A DNA stretch of 64,000 nt, from positions 12,907,129-12,971,128 of the forward strand of contig CM020505.1 in the NCBI GenBank assembly GCA_009823395.1, given 5' to 3'. Within the stretch, counting starts at the first letter, position 1; each line of letters starts with the position of its first letter. Positions 14,687 to 34,458 of the stretch are shown here, piece after piece. This DNA comes from Thamnaconus septentrionalis. Its lineage: Eukaryota; Chordata; Actinopteri; Tetraodontiformes; Monacanthidae. The notes beneath the pieces were generated by a model. That model was given only the letters and a program-made list of their open reading frames with translations. It ran no database searches and was not told the origin of the DNA. Position numbers and translations under genes: made by a program.

Positions 14687-17600
14687 CGTGCGTGTGTGCA
14701 CGAACAGGGGTGAACTGACCCGCCCAAGTCTCCACTCTGAGCCTGTATCAGGGACGGCATGACAGCTATGAGGAGACTGAGCTGAACATCTTGCATCACC
14801 AACATCCCGAGGAGAACACTGCTGTAGTCCAGGTCACCTGGCAGAGATGCACAAGAAACAAGTCACACACACTGTTCTGTACGTGCTTTGGCAAAATTGT
14901 GCAACATAGTGACCAATGCTCGCACCACTTCCAACAAAAACTTATTTTAATTTCTGTCTATAGTGTTTAACTGCTTAAAATTGTTTTGTTGCCAAGAAAA
15001 CACTTGAGGATGTATTCCTTAAGTTCAATTCAAGAATCCAACTATCCAAAAAAAATCTCTAAAGATCTCCAGAAAATTTCAAACTTCAGCCTTAGCTTCC
15101 TGCTAAAATGTATACTTAGTAGACCCTTCCACGTGTTTGGAAGAACGAGCAGTACAGTGACGTTTGAAATTTTTGACGCAGCACATTCTTGCTCCGTTAT
15201 TAACCGCGACGTGTCCGTACCGTCTTTGTCGCCCCTGCTTCCTCCTGCCAAGAAACGGGACACCAGCGGAGTGCTGGACAGCGACAGGCAGGTGGAAACA
15301 AAGACTGTCTGTGTTGGCTGAATATGCAACACTTGTCCCCATATCAAACCAGTCGCCACCATCAGCAGACTCAGGTAGCACGATCCCTGTACTGAAGTCT
15401 TCCAGACCTACAACCCACATTGTTTTGTGTGTTAGTGACTTACTTCATGGAAAGAAAAACATCAGCGAGAGTAAATATGGCTGTCACTAAGACAGACAAA
15501 GTAGGTGATTTACTTTGTGAAGGCGTTCAGGTGAAAACTCCAAGCCCACCACGAAGAGGGTGAAGAACACTCCAATCTCCCCGAGAGTCTCCACCTGGAA
15601 CCATAGACTGTCAGAGCAGATGAGGACAAGAGTTGTGTTTTTAAAAAGTAAATCAAGCCCAAGTGAGCAGCAATCAAAGAGTTTTACCTTGATACTGTTG
15701 AAGCCAGAAGGACCCAGTAGGACCCCACAGACGATGTATCCAAACATAGGTGGAAGGCCAAGGAACGTGCACACCCACCCACAGGGCAGGGACAGCATCA
15801 CCACATACACCAAGTCCTGCAAATGGATGTTGGAAGAGTCAGCGTCAGGACTGACTTTTCACTAGTCAAGTCAGACATCACAGGGACGAGGTGGGGAGTG
15901 ACCTTGATGAAGTGATGGTCGGCTCTTGGTATGGTCGAGTCCCGCGGTTTGGTCAGGACGTACTGGTTGTTCTGCGAGTCGATGAGCATGCTCAGTCCGA
16001 GGCCGTCCTCCGCTTCCTTCTGCTTTGACTTGTTCTTCCTTTTCCCTCCAGTTTCCTCATCGTCCTCCACTTTCAGGACCGCCTCCACGTTTACTCCAAT
16101 CATCTTCGCAACAGCCGGGTAAGGTTAGTCACCAATAAAGACTTTGTAATAAGTTATTTGATAAAAAAAAAAATATTGTGCTGTGCTACCTGTTTGTTTT
16201 GGTCAAAGGCATGCTCCTCAATTTTCTCCTCTAGTCGGTCAGCGGCCTTCCTGACATCTTCCAGGATGTTATCCAGCACGGACCGCGTCTTGTTCTGGGC
16301 AAGAGCGCTCTTCACGGCCTCCTGCTGGTGCTTCTCAGCGGCCACCAGCTCCACGTACTCTTGTTCCTCCTAAATAATGGGAGACCAAACCAGACTGGTT
16401 GGTTGTGAGCAGAAACGTCCCTTGCTGTTAATTTAGACAGGCGCCTCAAGCAACGACAGCTAGTAGTTTGATTGTGTTCATTATGTCTCCCATCTTGACA
16501 TGTTTCGGCGGAGAATTCCGCCTTCCTCACAAGTGTCACTTGGTGGTGTGTGTGACTGGAACAGCACACACACCACAAAGGAAAACGGACAGTGGGAGGC
16601 GTGACCGACCTGTCAAATCTGACACATCAGTTACGCCTCCATAACATCAGCTGATAAAGACGAGTCACATGCCACCAAGTGACACCTGTGAGGAAGGCGG
16701 ACGCTCCGTCAAAAGATGTCAAGGTTGGACAAACAGAGGCCTCGCGTGAACAAAAGAAAGACGCAAAGCTATAACAACAGCTAGTAATTTTAAACACACA
16801 CATCAGCTCAACAAAGATTTTTGAAAAAGGGTTAACTTTTAATGTGTGCAGTGTCCTACTCTAAAACTTAACATTTCAAGGGCTAAAAAATAAATAACCA
16901 ATTAAAAATGCTTAATAGATTGATTTGTATTCAAAACAGTTTCAAATTAGGCATTTTTAGCTCTTCATTCAAAATACAGTTTCTGTGCAGTCTTACATCA
17001 TCAAAAGAAAACTTTGCAAGAGAACAAACAAGACCTCCAGATTCTGGCATTCTTTCTCTCTCCTGCCCTCTAGTGTTCCCTCCATGATTTGCAGGTGCAC
17101 ACCTTGATGGCCGCCTCCCTGAGGGCTTCCAGTCGCTGTCTGCTGGTCTCCTTCATGTTGACCACATCCCTGTAGTCCCCCTGCAGCACCCTTTGAAGGC
17201 CCTGCACTGCCTGGAACACCAGGTGTTCACTCTCATTTAGCTCCTTCTGGAAAACTTCCAGGGTGTGAACCTGAACACAAGCAGAGGGACCACAGTTGGA
17301 ACAACTAGTGTGTCTAGTAAATTAGGAAGGTTAATTTAAGAGACATCACAAAGAGTGCTGAAAACTACTGATTAATTGTAAAAAAAATACTTACGTACCT
17401 CACCATATAAATTTTAAAATTAAAAACTTGTGTCAGAAAGTTTGCAAACTCATATACCATGCAATTTATAAAAGTAAAGGAACAAAAAAAATGCAGCTCA
17501 AAAGTCAACTAAAATGAATAAATGGACAATTTCAAACTATTATGGTCTATAGTAATGCTGTGAGCCCTGAAGTCTTTTCACCTACCTGAAAGTCCCTCTC

Positions 17601-17840
17601 GGCTTCTGAAAGACCCCCATTCCGTCCAACAGCAACAGCGGCTGCAGCAAGCTTCTTCACAACTACATTCTTTTGACGCAGAAGGCGCGTCAGCCGCTTA
17701 CAGTTGCCCAACACCCAGCTTTGGTCGTGGGTTGCCTCTTTGGATTGATAAAGTGTTTTTGTTTGCTGTGCCACTGGATCTTTCTGCACCACAGTTGCAC
17801 CTACCCAAGTAAGGCACACCAGCAAACATGCAGCATACAT
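13242..17840 (-). CDS. TMCO3: TMCO3, Na+/H+ antiporter-like protein with coiled coil
   Basis: A predicted monovalent-cation/proton antiporter of the CPA2 type, probably in endomembranes. The thirteen coding exons are 17840-17586, 17270-17103, 16369-16190, 16103-15903, 15816-15688, 15594-15514, 15407-15221, 14837-14720, 14610-14415, 14311-14161, 14077-13998, 13914-13765 and 13355-13242. They total 2010 bases, or 669 residues (human 677). A signal peptide ([18 protein letters not shown]) leads into a long coiled-coil region with [19 protein letters not shown], then the conserved [14 protein letters not shown] and [17 protein letters not shown]. The antiporter core contains [59 protein letters not shown] and [14 protein letters not shown]. 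The start was chosen for the signal peptide. A 5' UTR acceptor lies near 17865. An inverted-repeat element occupies intron 3. Confidence 0.95.
14648..14699. repeat. (TG)n/(CG)n microsatellite in TMCO3 intron 8
   Basis: About 16 TG units followed by TGCG repeats, between TMCO3 exons at 14720 and 14610. On the transcript strand this is (CA)n, about 20 bases downstream of the exon 8 donor. Confidence 0.9.
16495..16722. repeat. Long inverted repeat (hairpin/MITE-like) in TMCO3 intron 3
   Basis: The arms at 16495-16556 and 16664-16722 are reverse complements over about 60 bases. The best block, CCGCCTTCCTCACA then GTGTCACTTGGTGG, has one mismatch in 29. A smaller nested stem (GGCGTGAC against GTTACGCC) lies in the 107-base loop. 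Flanking near-direct repeats, AACGACAGCTAGTAG at 16452 and AACAACAGCTAGTAA at 16773, may be insertion footprints. A non-autonomous transposon is the likeliest origin. Confidence 0.75.
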
Positions 17841-19849
17841 CCAGGTCTCTGATTTAGTCTTCACCCTTGGGTGAAGAATCAGAGAAATGAAGAGAGGCAC
17901 ACCTGGAATATAGAAACAAAGAAAGGCCGTGATGTGACGTGTCTGACTATACTCCCAAACAAGAACAGAATCAGAAATCCACCACATAAGAATTGACAAA
18001 CATTGGTACTTAGCGTACCAAGCCCACACCTTCATTTTGAGATCCTGAGTCAAAAAGAGGCAGGTTGACATTTCAAAAGATTCTGTGCACTTGTTGGGGC
18101 TGAAATACCATCATCTTGCCACGGTCTTGCAACATGATATATCATAATTTGAGTTAAGTTCAAAGTTAAGTTATAAAGCTGAAATAAGTTTATTTTATTT
18201 TATTTATTTATTTTTTTAAAGTTATAGTACAAGGTAACATATACAAGTTTCTCTCAAAAACACAATAAGTCTGAACACAAGACATCAATTAGTTACTAAA
18301 AAAGATGTTTGTTATTATTTTTCCAACTAACAAGCCATTCATAACTTAGCAGGGAAAACTTGTTCAAGTGACGAAGCTGAAGAAGTTCCCTCAGATAGGT
18401 AAACTCCTGATAAATCCATGACGACAACAACAAACAAACATGAAAATACATCTGAGGCGTTAGAAAACTGGACAGTTGTCGCAAATAAAAAGGGAACCTC
18501 CTAGAGCAGGCAACATCTTGCAAACATGAACACAACCCCCGATGATTAATTATTTCCACCAAACCAGGAAACGCCGCGTTCGGGCCATACTGCGCAAACG
18601 TCGAGGAATCCGGGACGCAGATCTTGACATCATCTTTACAACGTCGCAGAAACGTGTCCGTATGAGAAGTTAAGCGTCTAACCTGTGAGGAAAGTGCTTC
18701 GTGCTGGCTCTCAACTCCGTTCCACGACTGGGAGAGACACTGAATGAGAAGACGGGGAAACAATCATGCTGTTGTACGGAGGAACCTCCACCTCCACCGC
18801 TCCACCCCTGCCACATAGCTGAAGCCAGCCCAGCCAGCCAGCGTCGAGACAGGCAGGCAGGCAGGCAGGCAGGCGTTCACCAACTGACTCCGCCACCAAA
18901 CTACTTCATGCCTACCTCGACCGTGCGTCGCTGACTTCATCGACTAGCACTGGGACGCTAATGTCCAGGTAGGTGCCGCATGATTGGCGAAACTGTCAGA
19001 TATCGTTTGACGTGTTGAAGTGTGTTACAGTTTCTGTATACTTGTTACAGTCCAAGTCACTCGTCAAATTGCACAAGCCTATCAGACTAGCTCCAACCAG
19101 CTGAGTCTTCGCACTCCCATGACACAACAGTCAAGCTAACACAACTTTGCTAACACTAGCCAACTAAATCTGCGAGGAATGCACACAAGTTGGCATTTTT
19201 TAAAACCGACGTATTGTAAAGTCTCCCGACATGATCTTAAAAACTGTATGTGACCCAGTGCAAACAGTCACTGTATTGCTTTTAAATTTTAACTTTGAAC
19301 GGGTCGACAACTTGACCCATTTTCTGGCTACTTCCGAAACAACTCCGTCAGCTTTGCTGTGGGAATTGTAGTTTTGCCTTTGGTGGCGTTCTACGTTCTC
19401 TTGCTCGTCTGAAACGAACGTCTTCAATTTGGGGGAACGTAGAGAGCTTTGTGCCTTGTTTTGTTCTTGTACTTTAACGATATCGCACACTCCAAAAACA
19501 GTAGCGTTACCAAACTAGCAGTTTACGTCTCACTTCTCAAAGATAACTTTTTTTTTTTTTTTTTTTTTTTAAATTACGACTGTTTTGCAGCGTTCTATTA
19601 CGACGGTTTCGTCTAGTGTTATGTGTGTATGATTACCTTAAGGACATGCTAATATTTTTTTCTCCTGTTTATCAAGCTTATTTAAATCATGCAAGTACAC
19701 GTAGTTCACACAGGACGGCCAGTGAGTGTGTACAGTTCAACAAAACTACATTTCCCTATCATCCAGCGGCGAAAGAGTAGCGCAGTTGGTATCGCGCATG
19801 CGCACTGATGGTAACAGATACCAACTGGGCCAAAACAGCGTGTGATAAA
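17841..19849. other. Divergent promoter region of TMCO3 and DCUN1D2
   Basis: It holds the 5' UTR of TMCO3 (acceptor near 17865) and an upstream first exon that I cannot place with confidence. A (GGCA)n tract lies at 18850-18874. A strong plus-strand donor (CAG|GTAGGT) at about 18971 has no in-frame use with DCUN1D2. An NRF1 site is at 19793-19804. Confidence 0.5.
19793..19804. promoter_or_regulatory. DCUN1D2: NRF1 binding site at the DCUN1D2 promoter
   Basis: CGCGCATGCGCA is the full palindromic NRF1 consensus, typical of TATA-less housekeeping promoters. It lies about 46 bases upstream of the proposed start codon, so transcription probably starts within this interval. Confidence 0.6.
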
Positions 19850-28802
<8,953 letters not shown>

Positions 28803-30329
28803 TGCTGCTCCTCACTGACTCAAACCCTACTGGTTATCAAAGGAACTGCACACAACAGTGGAAAGGCTTTTTTTTTAGCCACTCTAGCCTCTCACCCAGA
28901 ATCCACAGTACCGCATTACTGCCCTCTGGCCATCCTTGTTCTCCACCCTGTATAGATTATAGGTGTGAGGCAGGAAGTGACAGGGAAGACTGTTTGGAAG
29001 TGCCGTGTTCCTGCCTTTGTCTGGATGCTGTTGTTTTATTTTGGTTGTTTTTTGGATTACCTCTGGACATCTTTTTACAAAAAATGCATATATTTGTTGT
29101 TATTGCCAATGGCAGGCAGGTATAAGATGCTTCTGTCTGCCTAATAGAAACACAAAACTGTGGGGCAAAGAAAAAAATCCACCTTCCTAAATTTTAGTCA
29201 CAGGCCTTTTCACAGGATGCACAAAGTTTATTGATTTGGCTTTTTTTTTTTGGCTATTTTATCAAACTAACTGGGATTAACATTCAACACTTATTTTCAG
29301 CCTCTCAAATTCTAACTAATTAAAATTAGCAAAATAGAAAATTTTATGTTGCCCCCCACCCACAGTAAAGTGCAATTGCTTTTAATCTAGCCTGGCTTTT
29401 TAATGCACGCAATCTGTCTTTATTGCTTTTAATTAGTAATGTATAATTAAGCTGTAGAATCTAAAATAACGCTGTTATTGCAACTTAAGAGGTTTTTTAT
29501 TATTATTGTTATTTGCATTCTATAGCTCTAATTAGCAACAGTTCAATATCCTGAAGGCATTATTGCATGATGGTGAATGTCAGTATAATGTATTAAAATC
29601 TTTTAGAACAAGCATTAGGTGCCTGACTCTCCTTCTCCTAACTACAACCTGTGCTGCCATGGACAGCTCATGTTCAGCTTTTACACTTACTGCACAATCC
29701 TCTGCTGCCTTTCCCCAAACTAATCACCTATGACAGTTACACACTGCAAGAGAGGGTTTTCAAGTCTGCACATTTTATTTTTGTTGTGGGGTTAGGTGTA
29801 GTGTAGTTAATTGACATAATTAGACCTCATATGATCTACAGTAAAAAAAAAAAAAAAAAAAAAAATTCTCTAGGATTTCTTTAGAATATTTTAATGGCGT
29901 AATTAAGAGATGAAGTATATGCTTTTCTCTCTGGTAATTTACTCAGGAACATACAAATAATTGGAATTTAAAATAAAAATAATCAATCCCTTAGTCAAAG
30001 CAGAATTTAAAGACCACACTGGACATTTATTCAGGTGAAAAGGACAGTAATTTTAATGCACACTGCAATCTTAATTAGAGTCAAATGAACAGGTCACATG
30101 TTTGATCCAAATATAAGCACCCAAACATGTTATGTATGTTATGTATATACCCCTCAAAATGTAAGTCCTCTTGAAGGCAGGCACTATTAATTTGTTGTTA
30201 TATGATCTCATACCATGACACGTTTTATCCCCCAAAACATCTAATCATCTGATAATAATGATCCTAGTATACGCTGAGTCAAGCATTGGCTGTCGGAGTT
30301 AAAGTTTGCATGTCCTTTATTCTCCATAG
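28803..30329. other. ADPRHL1 3' UTR or alternative intron, AT-rich
   Basis: This is 3' UTR for the short isoform and intron for the long one. About 29270-30120 is AT-rich with many homeodomain-type TAATTA/ATTA cores and few simple repeats. A poly(A) run lies near 29842-29865 and an AATAAA at 29972-29977 could end the short transcript. Confidence 0.55.
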
Positions 30330-32205
30330 ACCAGATTGTCGAAAAGCCAGTTACAGCCCTGATACCGGAATGTTGAAGAAGTTGGTCAGAGACCGTAACT
30401 GTCGCCCTGTGCTCCGAGGGATTCTGGAGAGTCTTCTGCATTATCTGACCCAGGTCCTCCCCAAGTGGACCACCGACGACAAACCCACAGAGAAGCCAGG
30501 ATCAGAGGCGGCTGTTCAAAGTGACATGACGCGACCTGGTCAGAGAACCGTGGTGTCAAAGGAGCAGACTCAGCGAAGAATGGAGCCCGCCATTGTTCAC
30601 TTTACACAAAAAGACAGACTGTCAGGCAAGCGAGCAGGAGACTGCATACCTCGACGTCTCACGACATTCCAGCTTCTACAATCCAAATTCACAAGATCCA
30701 CTCCCAAACCTCCCATCACGCACCAAAGGGAGGTAGGAATGTTGAATTGCAGTAGAGGGGTGGCCGATTTGAAATGCAGCCAGTGCAGTGAGCCCAGTGT
30801 CCGCAAGAGCAAGATCAGAAGAGAACACGGACCAAAGAAGGCAGCGACTGTGAAAGATATTGTAGCGAAGTTTGCCATGGCAGAGCAAAAGGAGACAGGA
30901 GAGAGCCTCGTGAAGAAAAGGCCAATCCAACCGAGGCTCATCACAAGAGGCACTGTCCTGTCCTCTTTGATGGAGAAGTTTGAAGGCATGGTCACTGTAT
31001 GTAAAGGAAGTGACTTCAAATGTTCTTATGAAAGCCCCTCTCAAGAAGTTAAAGTGACAAATAAAGGGAAACAGAGGGTCGATAATCACAAAAGACAGCG
31101 ATCTGATCAAACACTTTGCAAACAGGAAACACACAAGCAAGTCAAAGGTGAATCAGAAGATATGTGGATCAAAGGAAATGTATCCACAAAAAGGCAACAA
31201 GAAAGACCAAGGCATGCTAAGGAGACCTCAACAAAAATAAACACTAACCGCAAAGAGAATATGATAAAAGCTGAGAAAATTGGGCAAGTGACAGAGAATA
31301 AGCCTAACCAAAAGACTGAGAGTCAGTGTTTATTACAGCCAATGGAACCTCAATCCCTTGAAAAAGAGATTAAAAGATGGACTCCAGAAACAGGAATTTT
31401 GAACAATTTGAATTATAAACATGAAGAGCTATTCACTTTAGAAACTGTCGTGGAGAATCTGCTCCCGGAGCCTTGCAGAGCTGTAACTCAACAAGAAGGC
31501 CAGATAGATGTGCACGTTGGGACCATCATGACCCGCTTTCCATTGTGGTCCAAATGTGTTGATTTCTTACCCAAATTACATTCAGAGCAGACATCAGAAG
31601 GTTTGTGTAAAGATTACGACGACGGTTTCCCATCAAAACCCCAAACTACCGGAAAAGCAGAAGTGGAAGATACAAAACTTACAAAAAATGAAACCATTCC
31701 AAGGCAGTTGCCCAAGTTTCTTATCCCACGGGTCCAGAGATTTGGTCCCCAGGATGATTCTTTGCATCAATCAGAATCAAACTGTGGAAATGTAAATCCA
31801 TCAGTTACAGTGCGACAACTTCACGCTGATGAATCTTTGACTGCTTTGAACACAGGGAAAGTGGAACACCCTCCAAGTTACATGACAGAAACAGCCTTCC
31901 AAACAATAGCAAAAGACGTAACAGAGTTAACGGAACAAGATAAAGAAGGGGTCGCGAAAGAACAACAATCCATCATCAGTAATTACACTGACATCCCACA
32001 AAGCTTTAGGTTTTCTGAGGGGATGGAAGATAAGGTCATGTTTGAAGACCAAAACACCTCAGATGTATCATCACCAAAGATGAATCCTGACAGACACATT
32101 CAAAGGTGGAGGCCAAAGTACACGACAATTAACTATGGAGACCCTTCAGTCAAACAAACATACAAGCCGAAAACCATACGATTCACTGACACCTTCACTT
32201 TCTAG
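30330..32205 (+). CDS. ADPRHL1: Large C-terminal exon of a long ADPRHL1 isoform
   Basis: An uninterrupted frame of 624 codons follows a good acceptor (CTTTATTCTCCATAG|A). The exon begins with the third base of a codon. The upstream ADPRHL1 exon can end at 28798 (GAGAA|GTAATG) in exactly that phase, which rebuilds the Lys codon, removes the TAA and gives a 981-residue protein. The extension is basic, Lys/Gln/Thr-rich, probably disordered and without a known domain. Its motifs include LVRDRNCRPVLRGILESLL at the start, RPIQPRLITRGTVLSSLMEK, TLETVVENLLPEP, and a C-terminus with RWRPKYTTINYGDPSVKQ ending RFTDTFTF. ADPRHL1 in other vertebrates has been modelled with a similar large 3' exon, from my general knowledge. 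A separate gene is less likely because of the phase match. AATAAA lies at 32542-32547. Confidence 0.8.
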
Positions 32206-32336
32206 TGAAAACAGAACAGAGTTCTTTCTTCCTGCAGGATTTCTGGAAGGAAGGAAGGAAGTCTAATCCACGTCACACAAAGTAATGATCAAGAGTTTAT
32301 CACTGTCAACACTGGTGTTTGTAGAACAGATGTAGA

Positions 32337-32389
<53 letters not shown>

Positions 32390-34274
32390 CAGATAGATAG
32401 ATTATTTGAGTCTTGTTTCAAAGTGCTTAGTGTATAATCATGTGTATGTAACATTATTTTCTTGGGTCTTGAAAGTGTCCTTTAACAAAAGTCACACAAA
32501 CAATGCATTCACAAGATTTCATCTTGCATCTCTGACTGATGAATAAACAAACACCCAACTAGAAGAGACATTGTTCCTTTTTACGAGAACTCTGCTCATA
32601 AACTACTGACAGCATTTAGAGATTTTGAACCTCTGCCCCAGATTCTCCAATTTGCTCAGAGTAAATTGAAAACTGGATACTTTGTGCACAAGATCCGTAT
32701 TTGAAGAGTTTTGTGAGGCTTAATCTTAGCTTAGTCATTTCTATTTTATTAATTTTGAAACAAGTGAGGCTAAAATGAATATTTGTGTTCCTTGGAAATT
32801 GTTGTAAATGGTCCCTAATCATGTGTCTCTAGCCTGTCAATCAATGTGCTTCTTTTGCTTTAGCCACTCTTCAGACCATGTGTGCTATTTATACACAAAG
32901 TCCTTATACATGACTGATAATTATCCCTTTGTTAGTGACAACACACCCAGTGTTAGTTCAGCCTTCTGAGTCCACCTCATCACCTAAATCACCTTCCAAG
33001 CGTGGAAACAACATCAAGACATCAAGACATCATTTTTGTTTAATAGGGGAATGGCTAAATATTCTGTTTAAGTTTTGTTTTATTTTAAGTGGTGAGTCTT
33101 ATTAAATGAACAAATCTTCACCTACCCCCCTGCTAAAAGTACATGTGCTACGTGGCTCAGATAAAGTGGGCGCGGCTGCGTTCTTCACGTGTTGCCTTTA
33201 GGGTTTTTCGGACAAAAATACGCGCAAGAAAATGCCAAGAATTTTGTGACGTGTAAACGTCGTCAAAACAGTTGGGCGTTTTTTTAAGGTGATGGAAAAA
33301 TCATAAAACTATAAAATGACGATTTATTGGCGATTTATTTGACTAGTTTGCCTCACGGCGCGTGAAATTCCATGTGTTCCCACCAGTAAGGCAGGCATTT
33401 GTTAACATCAATACATCAAAACAATTTCGTTATCAAGCGGATCAGGAACAAAAACAACGCCGTTGGAGACAGGGCTGCGTGAAACTACTAAAGGGTGTCC
33501 GCCACTTCAGTGGAAAACTATGTTGGATAGTTGACAAGCATTTCTTTCTCACTAAAGATCGTGAACGCAACACGGCTCACGTTAAGCCGTCCCATTGGAG
33601 CCTCCACGAAAGAGGCATTAGTTCTGCTCGCCCTGCCTTTAGTCCTGAGGGAAAAAACAACAACAAAAAAAATCCGTAATATTCGTCATTTTCGGGGAAG
33701 GTGAATACGGTGTGGAATGAGCGGTGTTGCTTCCATGTTTTGGCGTTAATATCTAAGGTCCGGGGAGCAGGAAAAAGGTTGGTATCGATCTGTGGAAAGT
33801 GGCAGCAGCAGGTGCATATGGATGGCGATAAAGGTCCAGGCGAGCTCCCTGGGTCTCCGCACGTTTGAACTGCGGGAGCGTCGACAGGACACGTGGACAA
33901 CGTTTCATTAACGACTTATTGGTTGTTGTTGTTGTTGTTTTTTTTTTTTTTTGGTGAGGAGTTCGTTCGGAGAAACGTCCCGTCACTTTTCCTCCACTCG
34001 CGAACAACCTGTCGTTAATCCCCGGAGAGAAAGCAGCGTCTCGTTCCCCGCGCGTGACGGGTCAGCGGCAACATGGAGAAAGTGAACACCCGGTTTACCA
34101 CTACTGACTAGACAATTAGAACTTCGACGACCGTCCTCGCCGGAAGTTGTTTGTGTCTTGGTGACCGTAATTTTGTTCCCCTCAACTACCCGCTGGGGAG
34201 GCTGAACTCTGGACATATGCCCGTAGCACGGGTTCCATGTTAACAACCAACAGTGGGGCGGAGGAGGAGCGTTC
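32206..34274. other. ADPRHL1 3' end and GRTP1 upstream region
   Basis: No coding sequence. A (TAGA)n tract lies at 32337-32402. A candidate poly(A) signal for the long ADPRHL1 transcript is at 32542-32547. From about 33150 the sequence becomes CpG-richer, and 33900-34270 should hold the GRTP1 promoter and 5' UTR. Confidence 0.55.
32337..32402. repeat. (TAGA)n microsatellite
   Basis: About 16 tetranucleotide units with one GACAG interruption, in the 3' UTR of the long ADPRHL1 transcript if the poly(A) signal at 32542 is used. Confidence 0.95.
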
Positions 34275-34409
34275 ATGGAGGAGGAGAAGAAGAAGAAGAA
34301 CAGGGCAGCCACCCGGAGCCGCTTCCTCGCCGGTGGCGGAGCCAGAGAGAGAGTGGACAGGTGAGCTCAGCTCGCTTCACCAGGAAACCCTTGTCAACAC
34401 AGTGTTGAC

Positions 34410-34458
<49 letters not shown>

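Noticed and set aside
18296..18763. 155-codon minus-strand frame upstream of TMCO3
   Set aside because: No TMCO3 or other family resemblance. TMCO3 already has a signal peptide start at 17840, so at most part of this is 5' UTR.
18930..18971. ATGTCCAG|GTAGGT as an alternative DCUN1D2 first exon
   Set aside because: Joining it to exon 2 gives ATG TCC AGC ACA AGT TGA, an immediate stop, so it cannot supply the coding start. It could still be an untranslated exon.
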